From Psychrobacter sp. I-STPA6b (GTDB lineage Bacteria; Pseudomonadota; Gammaproteobacteria; Pseudomonadales; Moraxellaceae): a stretch of DNA of 64,000 nt. The first letter of the stretch is position 1, and each line of letters starts with the position of its first letter. A program made the position numbers and the translations under genes. The stretch spans positions 124,001 to 188,000 of the forward strand of contig NZ_VEWM01000122.1 of the NCBI RefSeq assembly GCF_020662265.1. The letters are read 5' to 3'. Below the pieces are notes generated by a model. That model was not told the origin of the DNA and did not search any database. It was given only the letters and a program-made list of their open reading frames with translations. Positions 9,265 to 18,392 of the stretch are shown piece after piece.

Positions 9265-9282
9265 CTGTCATTAATCTGACAT
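9265..9282 (+). promoter_or_regulatory. PHO box (PhoB operator)
   Basis: CTGTCATTAATCTGACAT fits the PhoB consensus of two CTGTCAT-type heptamers separated by four AT-rich bases. It is about 105 bp before the substrate-binding protein gene and AT-rich -10-like sequence follows. It predicts induction of the whole 9388-15182 operon by phosphate starvation. Confidence 0.75.
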
Positions 9283-9387
9283 AAAATCGACTTATTTTTG
9301 TCATATATTTTCAGTAAATTGTTAAATCAACCTTATAAACAACAGTATTTCTGAATCAACATTAACATTAATATAGGTAGTCAATAG

Positions 9388-10551
9388 ATGACAAAAAATA
9401 CAACTTCTCAACCATCCAAACGACTTTTCCCCAAAGTGCTTTGTTCTTTATTTGTACCAGCCATGCTATTAACAGCATGTTCTAACTCAAGTTCCACCTC
9501 TGAAAACCAAACCACTGCCACCGATAATGATACACAAACCAGTGCAAGCAGTAGCTTAGCTGAGGGTCTAAGCGTTGAGCAACTCATCGAAAAAGCCAAA
9601 TCAGAAGGAGAGGTTAACAGCTTGGGTATGCCAGATACTTGGGCAAACTGGAAAGAAACTTGGGAAGACTTAAATACCCAATATGGATTAAAACATCAAG
9701 ATACGGACATGAGCTCAGCACAAGAAATTGCTAAGTTTTTGGCAGAAAAAGACAATGCAACGGCGGATATCGGTGATGTGGGCGCGACTTTTGCTCCTGT
9801 TGCAGTAGAAAAAGGAGTCACCCTTCCATATAAGCCAACCACTTGGGAGCAAGTGCCTGACTGGGCAAAAGACAATGACGGTAACTGGCTGATTGCCTAT
9901 ACAGGTACGATTGCATTTATCGCTGATAAGCAAAAAGTTGACAAAATTCCTACCAGTTGGGACGAGTTAAAGAATTCAAAATACAAAGTAACCATTGGTG
10001 ATGTTTCAGTTGCCAGTCAAGCGGTCAATGGTGTATTAGCGGCTAACTATGCTTTAGGTGGTAATGAGGCAGATTTGACACCAGCATTGAATTACTTTGC
10101 TGACTTGGCAAAACAAAAACGCTTAGGTGTTGTTGATCCAACAGTTGCTAATCTTGAGAAAGGAGAGGTAGAAGTAGCTGTTGTTTGGGACTTTAATGGA
10201 CTCAACTATCGTGACCAAATTGATAAAAGTCGTTTTGATGTTCTTATCCCAAGTGATGGCTCAGTAACTTCAGGCTACTCTACCATTATTAATAAATATG
10301 CTAAGCATCCTTATGCTGCCATGCTTGCTCGTGAGTTTATTTTGTCTGATAAAGGTCAGCTAAACCTAGCTCGTGGCTATGCTCGCCCTATTCGTATTGA
10401 GCATTTAGATGTTCCTGCTGATGTACAAGACAAACTATTACCACAGGCACAATACACCAATGCAAAACCTGTGACCGATGTGACAGCGTGGGAGAAAAGC
10501 TCTGCTCAATTACCACAATTATGGCAAGAGCAAGTGCTGATTCATCAATAA
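9388..10551 (+). CDS. ABC transporter substrate-binding lipoprotein, probable organophosphate/phosphonate importer
   Basis: Lipoprotein signal ending in LLTAC (Cys31), then a Ser/Thr-rich linker and a family-1 (PotD/AfuA/PhnS-like) periplasmic binding domain (residues about 55-385). Visible fold markers are GEVNSLGMPDTWANW, DIGDVGATFAPVAVEKG, and PTSWDELKNSKYKVTIGD. In Gram-negatives it would be anchored in a membrane facing the periplasm and deliver ligand to the permeases at 11652-13385. The PHO box upstream points to a phosphorus-containing ligand. 2-Aminoethylphosphonate binding proteins have this fold, but no phnW/phnX genes are present, so the ligand remains open. A 267-bp gap with an AGCTAATA hairpin separates it from the next gene and could reduce downstream expression. 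Confidence 0.85.
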   Translation: MTKNTTSQPSKRLFPKVLCSLFVPAMLLTACSNSSSTSENQTTATDNDTQTSASSSLAEGLSVEQLIEKAKSEGEVNSLGMPDTWANWKETWEDLNTQYGLKHQDTDMSSAQEIAKFLAEKDNATADIGDVGATFAPVAVEKGVTLPYKPTTWEQVPDWAKDNDGNWLIAYTGTIAFIADKQKVDKIPTSWDELKNSKYKVTIGDVSVASQAVNGVLAANYALGGNEADLTPALNYFADLAKQKRLGVVDPTVANLEKGEVEVAVVWDFNGLNYRDQIDKSRFDVLIPSDGSVTSGYSTIINKYAKHPYAAMLAREFILSDKGQLNLARGYARPIRIEHLDVPADVQDKLLPQAQYTNAKPVTDVTAWEKSSAQLPQLWQEQVLIHQ

Positions 10552-10702
10552 CCAGCTAATAGCTATTACGTTGAGTAAGTGGTTGAGTAAGTGAAGTAGC
10601 GGTTATTAGCTGCAAACAAGTTAAAAAATAGTTGCTAATACAACAGGTATTGTTGGTGTTACTTCACTTCTCTGATGCTCATTCGCATAGTTTTATATGG
10701 CT

Positions 10703-10740
10703 CAGGGTCTGCTGAATATTCATTCACTCATTGGTTCAAT
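10703..10740. repeat. Single-ended MITE remnant
   Basis: AGGGTCTGCTGAATATTCAT resembles the left end of the two MITEs (AGGGTCTGTTGAACATTCAT), but no matching right end was found before the next gene. It is probably a decayed copy. Confidence 0.35.
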
Positions 10741-10818
10741 AACGTCAATGGGGACAGTAAGATTCTACTTTTGTTTAAAAATTAACTCAATTTGTGTTAT
10801 TCCTGTTGGTAATTATAA

Positions 10819-11655
10819 ATGGCTGTATCTCATACAAATCATCAAACATCAGACACGGGGGTCATTTTAGTTGTCTTAGATGGTCTAAATGCCACCGTCG
10901 GTTTAGAGTGTATGGGCTTTTTGCAAGGATTATGTGAGGTGGGGCGAGGCAGTGCCTACACGTTATCTTGTGAGTTGCCTTCTATGTCTCGCCCCTTATA
11001 CGAATGTATTTTGACTGGTATACGCCCGATTGATAGTGGTATTTATCATAATCAAATTGTGCGTCTAAGCACAGAGCAAAGTATCTTTCATTATGCGACA
11101 CAAGCGGGAAAAACCACAGCGGCCGCCGCTTATCACTGGGTTAGTGAGCTTTATAACAAAGCACCATTTGTCGCTGCAACTGACCGTCATGTGGCGAATA
11201 AAAACCTACCCATTCAATATGGTCATTTTTATTATGCTGACCATTATCCCGATTCACATTTATTTGATGATGCCGAACACCTACGCTTGACTTATCAGCC
11301 AGATTTTATGTTGGTACATCCGATGAATATTGATGATACGGGGCATAAGCATGGGCTAGATAGTAGCCAATATCGCAATGCTGCCCGTATGGCAGATATG
11401 TATCTGTCTAATTATTTGACGGCTTGGTTAGATGCAGGTTATCAGGTATTGGTCACAGCTGATCATGGTATGAATAATGACTACAGTCATGGTGGGGTGT
11501 TGGCTGAAGAGCGACTCGTCCCTTTGTATGTCTTTGGTGATGCTTTTTCACATGCCGATAGTATTCATATTAGCCAAACCCAAATTTGTGGCACGATTTG
11601 CAATATTTTAGGCGTGGCACATGACAAGCCCGTCTGTCAGGAGATATTACAATGA
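10819..11655 (+). CDS. Alkaline-phosphatase-superfamily phosphodiesterase/phosphonate hydrolase-like enzyme
   Basis: 278 residues without a signal peptide, so cytoplasmic. Two-metal active-site elements are in order: VVLDG near the N-terminus, a probable Ser nucleophile in LPSMSRPLYECILTG, then NIDDTGHKHG and TADHGMNNDYSHGG carrying the Asp/His ligands. This is the arrangement of the NPP/phosphonoacetate-hydrolase branch, which cleaves phosphodiesters, phosphomonoesters or C-P bonds next to a carbonyl. It sits between the binding protein and the permeases and shares an ATGA overlap with the first permease, so it most likely processes the imported compound. The ribosome-binding site is weak. 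Substrate cannot be read from the sequence. Confidence 0.8.
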   Translation: MAVSHTNHQTSDTGVILVVLDGLNATVGLECMGFLQGLCEVGRGSAYTLSCELPSMSRPLYECILTGIRPIDSGIYHNQIVRLSTEQSIFHYATQAGKTTAAAAYHWVSELYNKAPFVAATDRHVANKNLPIQYGHFYYADHYPDSHLFDDAEHLRLTYQPDFMLVHPMNIDDTGHKHGLDSSQYRNAARMADMYLSNYLTAWLDAGYQVLVTADHGMNNDYSHGGVLAEERLVPLYVFGDAFSHADSIHISQTQICGTICNILGVAHDKPVCQEILQ

Positions 11656-12563
11656 CAATGGACTTATTAGACTCGCAAGCCCTATCGACCATCACAAAAA
11701 CACCCAAACAGCCAAAACCAGCCAAAGCCAAACCACATATGGCTGTATTGTCCTCTTATCTGGTATTGTTGCCTTTTTTTATTTTGGTGGTTTTGTTTTT
11801 GCTAGCACCACTTGGCTGGGTCGTTATTAATGCGTTTAAAGATGATACAGGGGGCTATACTTTTGCGTATATGTCACGCATTTTTAGCAATGCGTTTTAT
11901 ATGCAGTCCATTAGCAATTCGCTAAAGCTTAGCCTTTATAGTAGCGTTCTCGGTTTATTGATTGGGCTACAAGGTGCGTATTCTTTATATAGTATTAGAG
12001 ATAGTCGGCTGGGTAGGGCACTGGTATCGTTTAATAGCTTATTAAGCAACTTTAGTGGTGTGCCATTGGCATTTGCCATGATGATTGTCTTTGGTTCAAG
12101 TGGTGTGGTGACTTTGATTTTGTCACGCTTAGGTATTGATGATTTGGTTGATATCTATTCTTACCAAGGCATTATGCTCAGTTATGTTTATTTTCAAATT
12201 CCTTTGGCAATTTTACTGCTTTACCCTGCCATTGAGAGTCTAAAAAAGGACTGGCAGGAAAGTGCTTATTTGTTAGGGGCGTCATTTAGCCAGTATTTTC
12301 TCAAAGTAGGTCTGCCTGTGCTAGCACCAGCATTAATGGGGACGTTTATCATTTTGTTTGCCAATGCGTTGGGGGCGTATGCCACAGCTTATGCTCTCAC
12401 CTCAGGTAGCTTGAATATCTTACCGATTCGTATTTCTTCATTAATTGCAGGGAATTTAACGCTTGAGCCAAATATGGCGGCGGCTTTGGCATTGATATTG
12501 GTTGTACTCATGGCGGTGATTACGGCTGTACATCAATACCTATTACATAAATATAAGCTATAA
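11652..12563 (+). CDS. ABC transporter permease, first subunit
   Basis: 303 residues with about six membrane helices and a basic cytoplasmic N-terminal tail. The EAA loop is visible as ESAYLLGASFSQYFLKVGLPVLAPAL, the contact site for the ATPase. It belongs to the PotB/AfuB/PhnU-like binding-protein-dependent permeases. Translation is coupled to the phosphatase gene through ATGA at 11652-11655, which also fixes the start. Confidence 0.88.
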   Translation: MTMDLLDSQALSTITKTPKQPKPAKAKPHMAVLSSYLVLLPFFILVVLFLLAPLGWVVINAFKDDTGGYTFAYMSRIFSNAFYMQSISNSLKLSLYSSVLGLLIGLQGAYSLYSIRDSRLGRALVSFNSLLSNFSGVPLAFAMMIVFGSSGVVTLILSRLGIDDLVDIYSYQGIMLSYVYFQIPLAILLLYPAIESLKKDWQESAYLLGASFSQYFLKVGLPVLAPALMGTFIILFANALGAYATAYALTSGSLNILPIRISSLIAGNLTLEPNMAAALALILVVLMAVITAVHQYLLHKYKL

Positions 12564-12593
12564 CGTAGCCGTCATCATATCTAGGAGGTCGAT

Positions 12594-13385
12594 ATGCACA
12601 GCCAACCATCAAAAATGTTTCATACAACTTTGCTACTCATTTTGATGTTGATAATGATGATACCTGTGGTTGCCACTGCCATTTATGCGGTGTCAGGTGA
12701 TTGGTCTCGTACCATATTGCCAGAGTCTTGGACGTTGCAGTGGCTTATCCAAATCTGGACAGAGCCTCGATTTTTGGTCGCTTGTTTATATTCAGTGTTG
12801 TTATGCACGCTGACTGCTATTGCCAGTATTGTGATTATTTTTCCTGTGGTATTGGCAGTACATACCACACACCCACACTTAGAGAAGTGGGTCAGCTTAA
12901 TATTGATATTGCCTTTTACTCTACCGCCTGTGGTTGCCTCAATTGGGGTATTACAGCTGTATTCAGGCATTTTAAGCAGTAAGATTGGGACGTTTTTTAT
13001 TTTATCAGGCTGTTATTTTACCATTGCCTTACCGTTTGTTTATCGCTCATTAGACAATAATTTACGAGCCATCGGGGTCAAAGACTTATTGGAGTCATCT
13101 GCCTTATTAGGGGCAAATAAATGGCAAACAATTTGGCATGTGTTGATACCCAATTTAAAACGTGGCTTTATTGTGGCATTTTTTATCTCTATCGCATTTT
13201 TAATTGGGGAGTTTGTCTTTATCAATATCTTGGCAGGCGGGCATTTCGAGACCATTCAAACTTATTTGTATACCTTAAAAAATCTATCAGGGCATCTTAG
13301 TAGTGCTGTCGTTATTTCATATTTTGTCATATTAGTACTCATCACCTTATTGGTCAGTTGGATGAGTCGGGAGAGAGTATCATGA
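12594..13385 (+). CDS. ABC transporter permease, second subunit
   Basis: 263 residues, six membrane helices and an EAA loop (LLESSALLGANKWQTIWHVLIPNLKRG). It pairs with the 11652-12563 permease to form the channel. It has the best ribosome-binding site of the operon (AGGAGG, 6 bp from ATG), so it is translated independently of the upstream permease 30 bp away. Its stop TGA overlaps the ATPase start. Confidence 0.88.
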   Translation: MHSQPSKMFHTTLLLILMLIMMIPVVATAIYAVSGDWSRTILPESWTLQWLIQIWTEPRFLVACLYSVLLCTLTAIASIVIIFPVVLAVHTTHPHLEKWVSLILILPFTLPPVVASIGVLQLYSGILSSKIGTFFILSGCYFTIALPFVYRSLDNNLRAIGVKDLLESSALLGANKWQTIWHVLIPNLKRGFIVAFFISIAFLIGEFVFINILAGGHFETIQTYLYTLKNLSGHLSSAVVISYFVILVLITLLVSWMSRERVS

Positions 13386-14512
13386 GTCATTTGGTTATTG
13401 AGCAGGCACACAAAGCATTTGGCGATTTGGTGGTGATTGACACCCTAAATTTACAAGTAAAACAAGGGCAGTTTTTGACATTATTAGGTCCTTCTGGCTG
13501 TGGTAAATCCACATTGCTACGTTGTATTGCTGGGCTAGAGGAGTTAGACTCAGGCAGTATTATGCTGGCAAACCAAGATATTACCCATAGCAAACCGCAA
13601 AAACGTAACATCGCTATGGTGTTTCAACATTATGCGTTATTTCCTAATATGACGGTGGCACAAAATATTGAATTTGGATTAAAAATTAAAAAAATGCCTG
13701 CCGATAGACGCGCGCAAAAAGTTCAAGAAATGTTGCGTCTGGTGGAGCTGTCTGACTTTGCGAAGCAAAAGCCCAGTGCTTTGTCAGGTGGACAAAAGCA
13801 ACGTGTTGCACTGGCTCGTGGGTTGATTATGGAGCCAAGTTTGCTACTGCTAGATGAGCCATTATCAGCACTAGATGCCAAAATTCGCAAAAGCTTGCGT
13901 AGTCAGATACGTGATATTCAAAAAGAGCTTAATTTGACTACGATTTTTGTGACGCATGACCAAGAAGAAGCCTTAGCCATGTCAGATGAAGTGGTGCTAC
14001 TAAATCGTGGTCGTATTGAGCAACACACCAGTCCAGAGCGTCTATATAATACCCCCAATAGCAAATTTACCGCAGGCTTTATTGGTAACTACAATATGGG
14101 CGCATTTGTCTCATTACGTGAGTATTTTCAAGCTGACACACCTCTGGTTATTCGTCCTGAAGCTATCCAAATTGATACAGAAAAAGGTGATATTGCTGCC
14201 ATTATTACCAATCGTACGTTATTAGGTAGTGTGGTGCGATATCAGGTCAAAACAGCACACAATGAAATCTTAAATGTGGATGTACTCAATTATGGTGCGG
14301 TCAGCCAGCTGAGTATTGATACGCCTGTGTATTTGACCATTCCGTTATCTGAAGTCATTCGACTGGATAAAAATAGCGTACATGATGGCAATATTATTCC
14401 AGCTATTGATTCAGGCTCTCAGACAGACTTACAGTCTACTGAACAGACAGCTTATGTAGGGCAAGCAACGACTAATGACAACTCAAAAGAAAAGCAGAAA
14501 ATCTATGACTGA
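13382..14512 (+). CDS. ABC transporter ATP-binding protein
   Basis: 376 residues from the ATG in the ATGA overlap at 13382-13385; a longer upstream frame exists but would overlap the permease without a better start. Motifs: Walker A GPSGCGKST at about residues 37-45, Q-loop VFQHYALFPNM, signature LSGGQKQR, Walker B LLLLDEP, switch His VTHDQ. The C-terminal third is a TOBE/OB-type regulatory domain, as in PotA, FbpC and PhnT, followed by a Ser/Thr/Gln-rich tail of about 30 residues. It energises the importer at the cytoplasmic face. Confidence 0.92.
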   Translation: MSHLVIEQAHKAFGDLVVIDTLNLQVKQGQFLTLLGPSGCGKSTLLRCIAGLEELDSGSIMLANQDITHSKPQKRNIAMVFQHYALFPNMTVAQNIEFGLKIKKMPADRRAQKVQEMLRLVELSDFAKQKPSALSGGQKQRVALARGLIMEPSLLLLDEPLSALDAKIRKSLRSQIRDIQKELNLTTIFVTHDQEEALAMSDEVVLLNRGRIEQHTSPERLYNTPNSKFTAGFIGNYNMGAFVSLREYFQADTPLVIRPEAIQIDTEKGDIAAIITNRTLLGSVVRYQVKTAHNEILNVDVLNYGAVSQLSIDTPVYLTIPLSEVIRLDKNSVHDGNIIPAIDSGSQTDLQSTEQTAYVGQATTNDNSKEKQKIYD

Positions 14513-15182
14513 TTTGGTTATTTTTGATTTAGACCATACCCTAATTGCCGATGACTCAGATGTATTGTGGGTGGGCTATTTATATGAGCAAGGTTTGCTA
14601 GATGATGCGTTTATGCGGACGCGAGATGCTTATTTTGATGATTATCAAGCTGGCACACTAGATATTGATGCTTTTTTAACCTTTCAACTGGCGATATTGG
14701 CGAAGTTTGATAAGCAGCAACTTGATGCGTTATATCAGCCGTTTTTTCAGCAGCATATCCTTCCAAAAATCTACCCTGAAGCAGTGACACTGATTGAGCA
14801 ACATCAAGCTCGTGGTGATACTTTGCTATTATTATCAGCGACCAATGAATTTATCATCACCCCAATCGCTCACCACTTGGGTATAAAAAACGTCATTGGA
14901 GTTGCCTTAGAGACTGACTCACAAGGTAATTTTACCGGATGTTATCTTGGTGTACCAAGCTTTCAACAGGGCAAAGTCACCCGCTTGCAGCAGTGGCTTG
15001 CTAATCAAAATAAATGCTTACAAGACTATGAAAATAGCTATTTTTATAGTGACTCTCGTAATGATATTCCATTGCTCAATTTGGTTGACTGTCCGATAGC
15101 AACCAACCCTGATAAGCAACTTTTAATAACTGCTCAAAACAAAGGCTGGCAAGTTATTCACTTTGCACCTATTTCTATATAG
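14505..15182 (+). CDS. HAD-IB family phosphatase (SerB-like)
   Basis: 225 residues from the ATG that overlaps the ATPase stop; an alternative in-frame ATG lies 10 codons earlier at 14475. HAD motifs: I DLDHTL (DxDxT, nucleophile Asp and acid/base Asp), II LLSATNEF (Ser), III a Lys in QQGKVTRL, IV YSDSRNDIPLL. The helical cap between motifs I and II is of the small IB type, as in phosphoserine phosphatase-like enzymes. As the last gene of the PHO-box operon, it probably removes phosphate from an intermediate made from the imported compound. A family A repeat follows 10 bp after the stop and could act as the operon's end. Confidence 0.85.
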   Translation: MTDLVIFDLDHTLIADDSDVLWVGYLYEQGLLDDAFMRTRDAYFDDYQAGTLDIDAFLTFQLAILAKFDKQQLDALYQPFFQQHILPKIYPEAVTLIEQHQARGDTLLLLSATNEFIITPIAHHLGIKNVIGVALETDSQGNFTGCYLGVPSFQQGKVTRLQQWLANQNKCLQDYENSYFYSDSRNDIPLLNLVDCPIATNPDKQLLITAQNKGWQVIHFAPISI

Positions 15183-15191
15183 TAGATAGAA

Positions 15192-15318
15192 ATAGTGAGC
15201 GAAGTTATAAACCGCTACAAGGCAGGGCAAGTGCGTGCAGATAGTATGCTTATATAACAAACCGAGCCAGCTTTGTTGCTACGTTACTCAAGACAGTTAT
15301 CCAGCTCATTGACGATAG
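15192..15318. repeat. Family A dispersed repeat, copy 4 (127 bp)
   Basis: ATAGTGAGCGAA at the left and ATTGACGATAG at the right. The interior GCTACAAGGCAGGGCAAGTGC then GCAGATAGTATG matches copies 1 and 2. It fills the space between the convergent HAD phosphatase and lipoprotein genes. Confidence 0.7.
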
Positions 15319-15732
15319 CTATTTACTCATAATACTGCCATAGCAACTTTGCAATGACTTAGCGACGACTCTGGCGACCAGTTGAGTGCGGTATTGTGAG
15401 TCGATGGTAGCATTGGTCATATCAGCAAAGCTGATGTGTTGTGGCGCTTGTTCACTGACACAGCCACAGACTCTGCTTTGTATATTCTCAGCTTGCTCAG
15501 TAGTCATCGCAACTTTGGCAATCTGCCAAACCTGTTGCTGATTCATCTCACTACGGCATTTATTATCAACGGCAACTTTGAGTACATTCATACCAATGTT
15601 TGAGGCAGTGTTCATAGCATCACCAGCATTTTGATTGCCAGTTGATGCACAACCAGATAAGGCAAGCGTGATACATAAAGCTGTGGCTATAGACGCTATA
15701 GAGGTGATTTTTGAAGTTGAGTTGTGGTTCAC
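15319..15732 (-). CDS. Small conserved lipoprotein, 137 aa
   Basis: The N-terminus is a lipoprotein signal with lipobox LALSGC, cleaved before the Cys at about residue 28. The mature part is about 110 residues and mostly helical, with four more cysteines (KCRSE, RVCGCVSE, QSCYG) that may form disulfides in the periplasm. I recognise no domain. Translation starts at GTG 15732, supported by a strong AAAGGAG 8 bp upstream; no ATG start would preserve the signal. Monocistronic, divergent from the peroxiredoxin gene. Confidence 0.75.
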   Translation of the reverse strand: MNHNSTSKITSIASIATALCITLALSGCASTGNQNAGDAMNTASNIGMNVLKVAVDNKCRSEMNQQQVWQIAKVAMTTEQAENIQSRVCGCVSEQAPQHISFADMTNATIDSQYRTQLVARVVAKSLQSCYGSIMSK

Positions 15733-15972
15733 GGAATTCTCCTTTAATAGTTAAAGCGAATAGAAAATAGTTTTATATTCCATAATGGAATAATTAATAT
15801 GCAATCCATCACATCTTATTGGTACATGAGTTTGTTAACATAATGGGCAACAGCATAGGGGAAGCTAATAACCCTGAATGCCCAAGCAAATAGATGTTAA
15901 TGCAATTTTATACGTTTACAACTGATAAATCATTCTTTAAAACTGTTCATTAATTGATAAGGAAAAAATATC

Positions 15973-16611
15973 ATGGCACATTTACGTTTAGGTGACACTG
16001 CTCCAAACTTTGATGCTCCAACCACTGAAGGTGATATCAATTTTTATGATTGGGCTGGTGATAGCTGGGTAGTACTATTCTCGCATCCTGCGGACTATAC
16101 ACCAGTATGTACTACTGAGTTGGGTCGTACGGCTGCTCTAGGTGGTGAGTTCCAAAAACGCAATGTTAAACCCATTGCTTTGTCTGTAGATAGTGTAGAT
16201 GATCATAACGGCTGGTCAAAAGATATCGAAGAGACTCAAGGTACTGCGGTCAACTTCCCCATCATTGCTGATGAAAGTCGTACCGTTGCTGACTTGTATG
16301 ACATGATTCATCCTAATGCTGATAATACAGCGACAGTGCGTAGTGTATTTATCATTGATCCAAACAAAAAAGTGCGCCTTATTTTAACTTATCCAGCAAG
16401 CTGTGGACGCAACTTTGATGAAATCATTCGTGTGATTGATGGCTTACAGTTATCTGATGAATACAATATTGCAACACCTGTAGATTGGAAAGATGGTGAT
16501 GATGTTATCATTCCACCTAGTGTGAAAAATGAAGATATCCCCGCCAATTATCCAAAAGGACATACTGAAATTAAGCCATATCTACGCACCACACCTGCGC
16601 CGAATAAATAA
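15973..16611 (+). CDS. 1-Cys peroxiredoxin (Prx6 type)
   Basis: 212 residues, the standard length for Prx6. The peroxidatic motif HPADYTPVCTTE carries Cys46; the conserved Arg and the C-terminal extension (YLRTTPAPNK) are present. It reduces hydrogen peroxide and organic hydroperoxides in the cytoplasm. A second Cys in TYPASCGRNFDE is common in the family and not a classic resolving Cys. AAGGA stands 10 bp before ATG. A strong terminator closes the transcript at 16701. No OxyR site was identified in the 240-bp divergent gap. Confidence 0.93.
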   Translation: MAHLRLGDTAPNFDAPTTEGDINFYDWAGDSWVVLFSHPADYTPVCTTELGRTAALGGEFQKRNVKPIALSVDSVDDHNGWSKDIEETQGTAVNFPIIADESRTVADLYDMIHPNADNTATVRSVFIIDPNKKVRLILTYPASCGRNFDEIIRVIDGLQLSDEYNIATPVDWKDGDDVIIPPSVKNEDIPANYPKGHTEIKPYLRTTPAPNK

Positions 16612-16670
16612 TAGATTGTCTATATTGTATTGATTTTTATACAAAAGAGACATAATCCTATGTTAATAGA

Positions 16671-16701
16671 AACCCTGCATTACTATTTTGCAGGGTTTTT
16701 T
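16671..16701 (+). terminator. Intrinsic terminator after peroxiredoxin
   Basis: AACCCTGCA and TGCAGGGTT form a 9-bp stem with a 9-nt loop, followed by a T tract. Confidence 0.88.
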
Positions 16702-16830
16702 ACGTTTGTACTAAAGTAGTTTATTCATAGAAGTTGTTATACTAAATTTGATGTTTTAGGTTTTAAACACAGTTTATTTAAAAACCATTGTAGGACAATA
16801 TAACCTTTATAAAGGGAAAAGGATAAAAAC

Positions 16831-17475
16831 ATGAAAAAGCTATATTTATCTCGTCTCGCACCAAACCCTCGCAAACCGATTATTTTGATGGCATCAAAAG
16901 GTCTAAATATTGATGACATACATGATATCGAAGTGATTGATATGGATATTGCCCAAGGTGATCATCTAACAGAAGAGTTTACTCGTATTAACCCGTTAAA
17001 GCTGTTGCCTGTTTTGGTATTAGAAGATGGTACTGTACTCAATGATTCGCAGGCAATTTGTGAATACCTTGACCGTGTGTATGGTGAGCGCTCAGTGATG
17101 GGTAATGATGTGGTACATCGTGCTAAAGTTTGCTCAATGCGACGTATTGCTGAGCTTGAGGTGTTATATCCATTGATGATGGGCTTTCAGCATTCTCACC
17201 CTTCCAAAGCACATCGAGTAGATCAAGTACCTGAGTTTGCCCCGAAGTCGGTTCAGCGTGCAGTTGATGCATTGCCTTATTTTGAAAATATCCTCAAAGA
17301 AAAGCAATATTTGGTTAATGACCAACTCAGCTATGCTGATATTGTGCTTTACATTGCTCTTGATTTTGCGAAGTTGCAAAAAGTTGATCCAATGGCACAA
17401 GGTGAAGGGATTGCTCGTTTTTATAACATGATGAATGAGCAGTTTGGATTAAAAAAGATGAATCCTGAAAAGTAA
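16831..17475 (+). CDS. Glutathione S-transferase family protein
   Basis: 214 residues in the two-domain GST layout: an N-terminal thioredoxin-like half (residues 1-80) with NPRKPIILM, the cis-Pro segment KLLPVLVLEDG, and the glutathione-binding NDSQAICEYLD. The C-terminal half is all-helical, with YADIVLYIALDF as the N-capping region. The catalytic Ser/Cys position falls in APNPRK, so activity type is unclear. AAGGA 9 bp upstream supports the start. Next to a peroxiredoxin it may serve thiol-dependent detoxification, but each has its own transcript. Confidence 0.85.
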   Translation: MKKLYLSRLAPNPRKPIILMASKGLNIDDIHDIEVIDMDIAQGDHLTEEFTRINPLKLLPVLVLEDGTVLNDSQAICEYLDRVYGERSVMGNDVVHRAKVCSMRRIAELEVLYPLMMGFQHSHPSKAHRVDQVPEFAPKSVQRAVDALPYFENILKEKQYLVNDQLSYADIVLYIALDFAKLQKVDPMAQGEGIARFYNMMNEQFGLKKMNPEK

Positions 17476-17522
17476 GGTTTAATTTTTTAATAGTCTATTC
17501 AACAAAATAGAGGAAATAGATA

Positions 17523-18347
17523 ATGAATATATCTTCAAAAGTTATGATGTTATCAGCCATCAGTGCAGTATTTGCATTAAGTGGCTGTCAAAATCTATCT
17601 TTTGCAACAGGGACAACAGCAGTGAATGATACCAAACCTGCACATACACAAGCACCTGTTTCGTATGAAACTTTGAGTCATTACAACTGGACATTGGTGA
17701 GTGCGGTAGATAGAAATAATCAGTCTTTACCCGCATTGAGTGCCATTAAAGACCAAGTGATACTGCAATTTGGTCAGCAAAATGGACATAATGTCACACG
17801 ATATAGTGTTGGTTGTAATAATATGGTTGGTCAGTATACCCTAAGCAATAATGTGCTTAATATTGCTAATGTTAGACAAACTATGATGGGCTGTGGTGAG
17901 CTAAGTGGAGCAGAAAGCCTGTTGAATAGCTTGATGCAAGGCTCTAGCCAGTTGACAGTACAAGGAACACAAGAGCCTGTATTGACTCAGATTACTAATG
18001 ATAATGCCACTTTAGTGTGGAAAGGCGTATTGACCTCACAAGCAAAATACAACCAGCAGGGTGATACAGTGTTTTGGGAAGTGAGCCATGAGGCACAGTT
18101 ATGCTCTCCTGCCAGTACCAAAGTTTGTTTAAAGGTTCGTCCTGTAGAGTATGATAACCAAGGTATCAAAACTGGTGAGGGTAACTGGTCTATATTTGGT
18201 GGTGTGATTGATGGCTATACCCATAATGATAGCGCCGATGAAGTATTACGTCTTAAACGCTATGTTGTTGACCCTAGCGATGTGAAAGGTAAGCAGTTTG
18301 CCTATGTATTGGATAGCGTGGTCGAGACTACATTTATTGACAAATAG
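17523..18347 (+). CDS. META plus DUF4377 lipoprotein (HslJ-like)
   Basis: The lipoprotein signal ends in ALSGCQ (Cys22). Residues about 53-160 form a META/HslJ domain (YNWTLVSAV; VGCNNMVGQYTL; TMMGC), and residues about 170-274 form a DUF4377 domain (WEVSHEAQLC; CLKVRPVEY; WSIFGGVIDGY; YVLDSVVETTFID). This pairing is recurrent in exported proteobacterial proteins of unknown function; HslJ in E. coli is linked to heat and novobiocin resistance. Six cysteines suggest disulfides in the envelope. AGGAAA precedes ATG. It lies 47 bp after the GST gene and may share its transcript. Confidence 0.85.
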   Translation: MNISSKVMMLSAISAVFALSGCQNLSFATGTTAVNDTKPAHTQAPVSYETLSHYNWTLVSAVDRNNQSLPALSAIKDQVILQFGQQNGHNVTRYSVGCNNMVGQYTLSNNVLNIANVRQTMMGCGELSGAESLLNSLMQGSSQLTVQGTQEPVLTQITNDNATLVWKGVLTSQAKYNQQGDTVFWEVSHEAQLCSPASTKVCLKVRPVEYDNQGIKTGEGNWSIFGGVIDGYTHNDSADEVLRLKRYVVDPSDVKGKQFAYVLDSVVETTFIDK

Positions 18348-18392
18348 GTAATTACATAGGTAGTTATAAGTACAGACTAAAAGCAAGGGCGT

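Noticed and set aside
13358..13381. Earlier start for the ABC ATPase
   Set aside because: Overlaps the permease; the ATGA junction gives the standard N-terminus.
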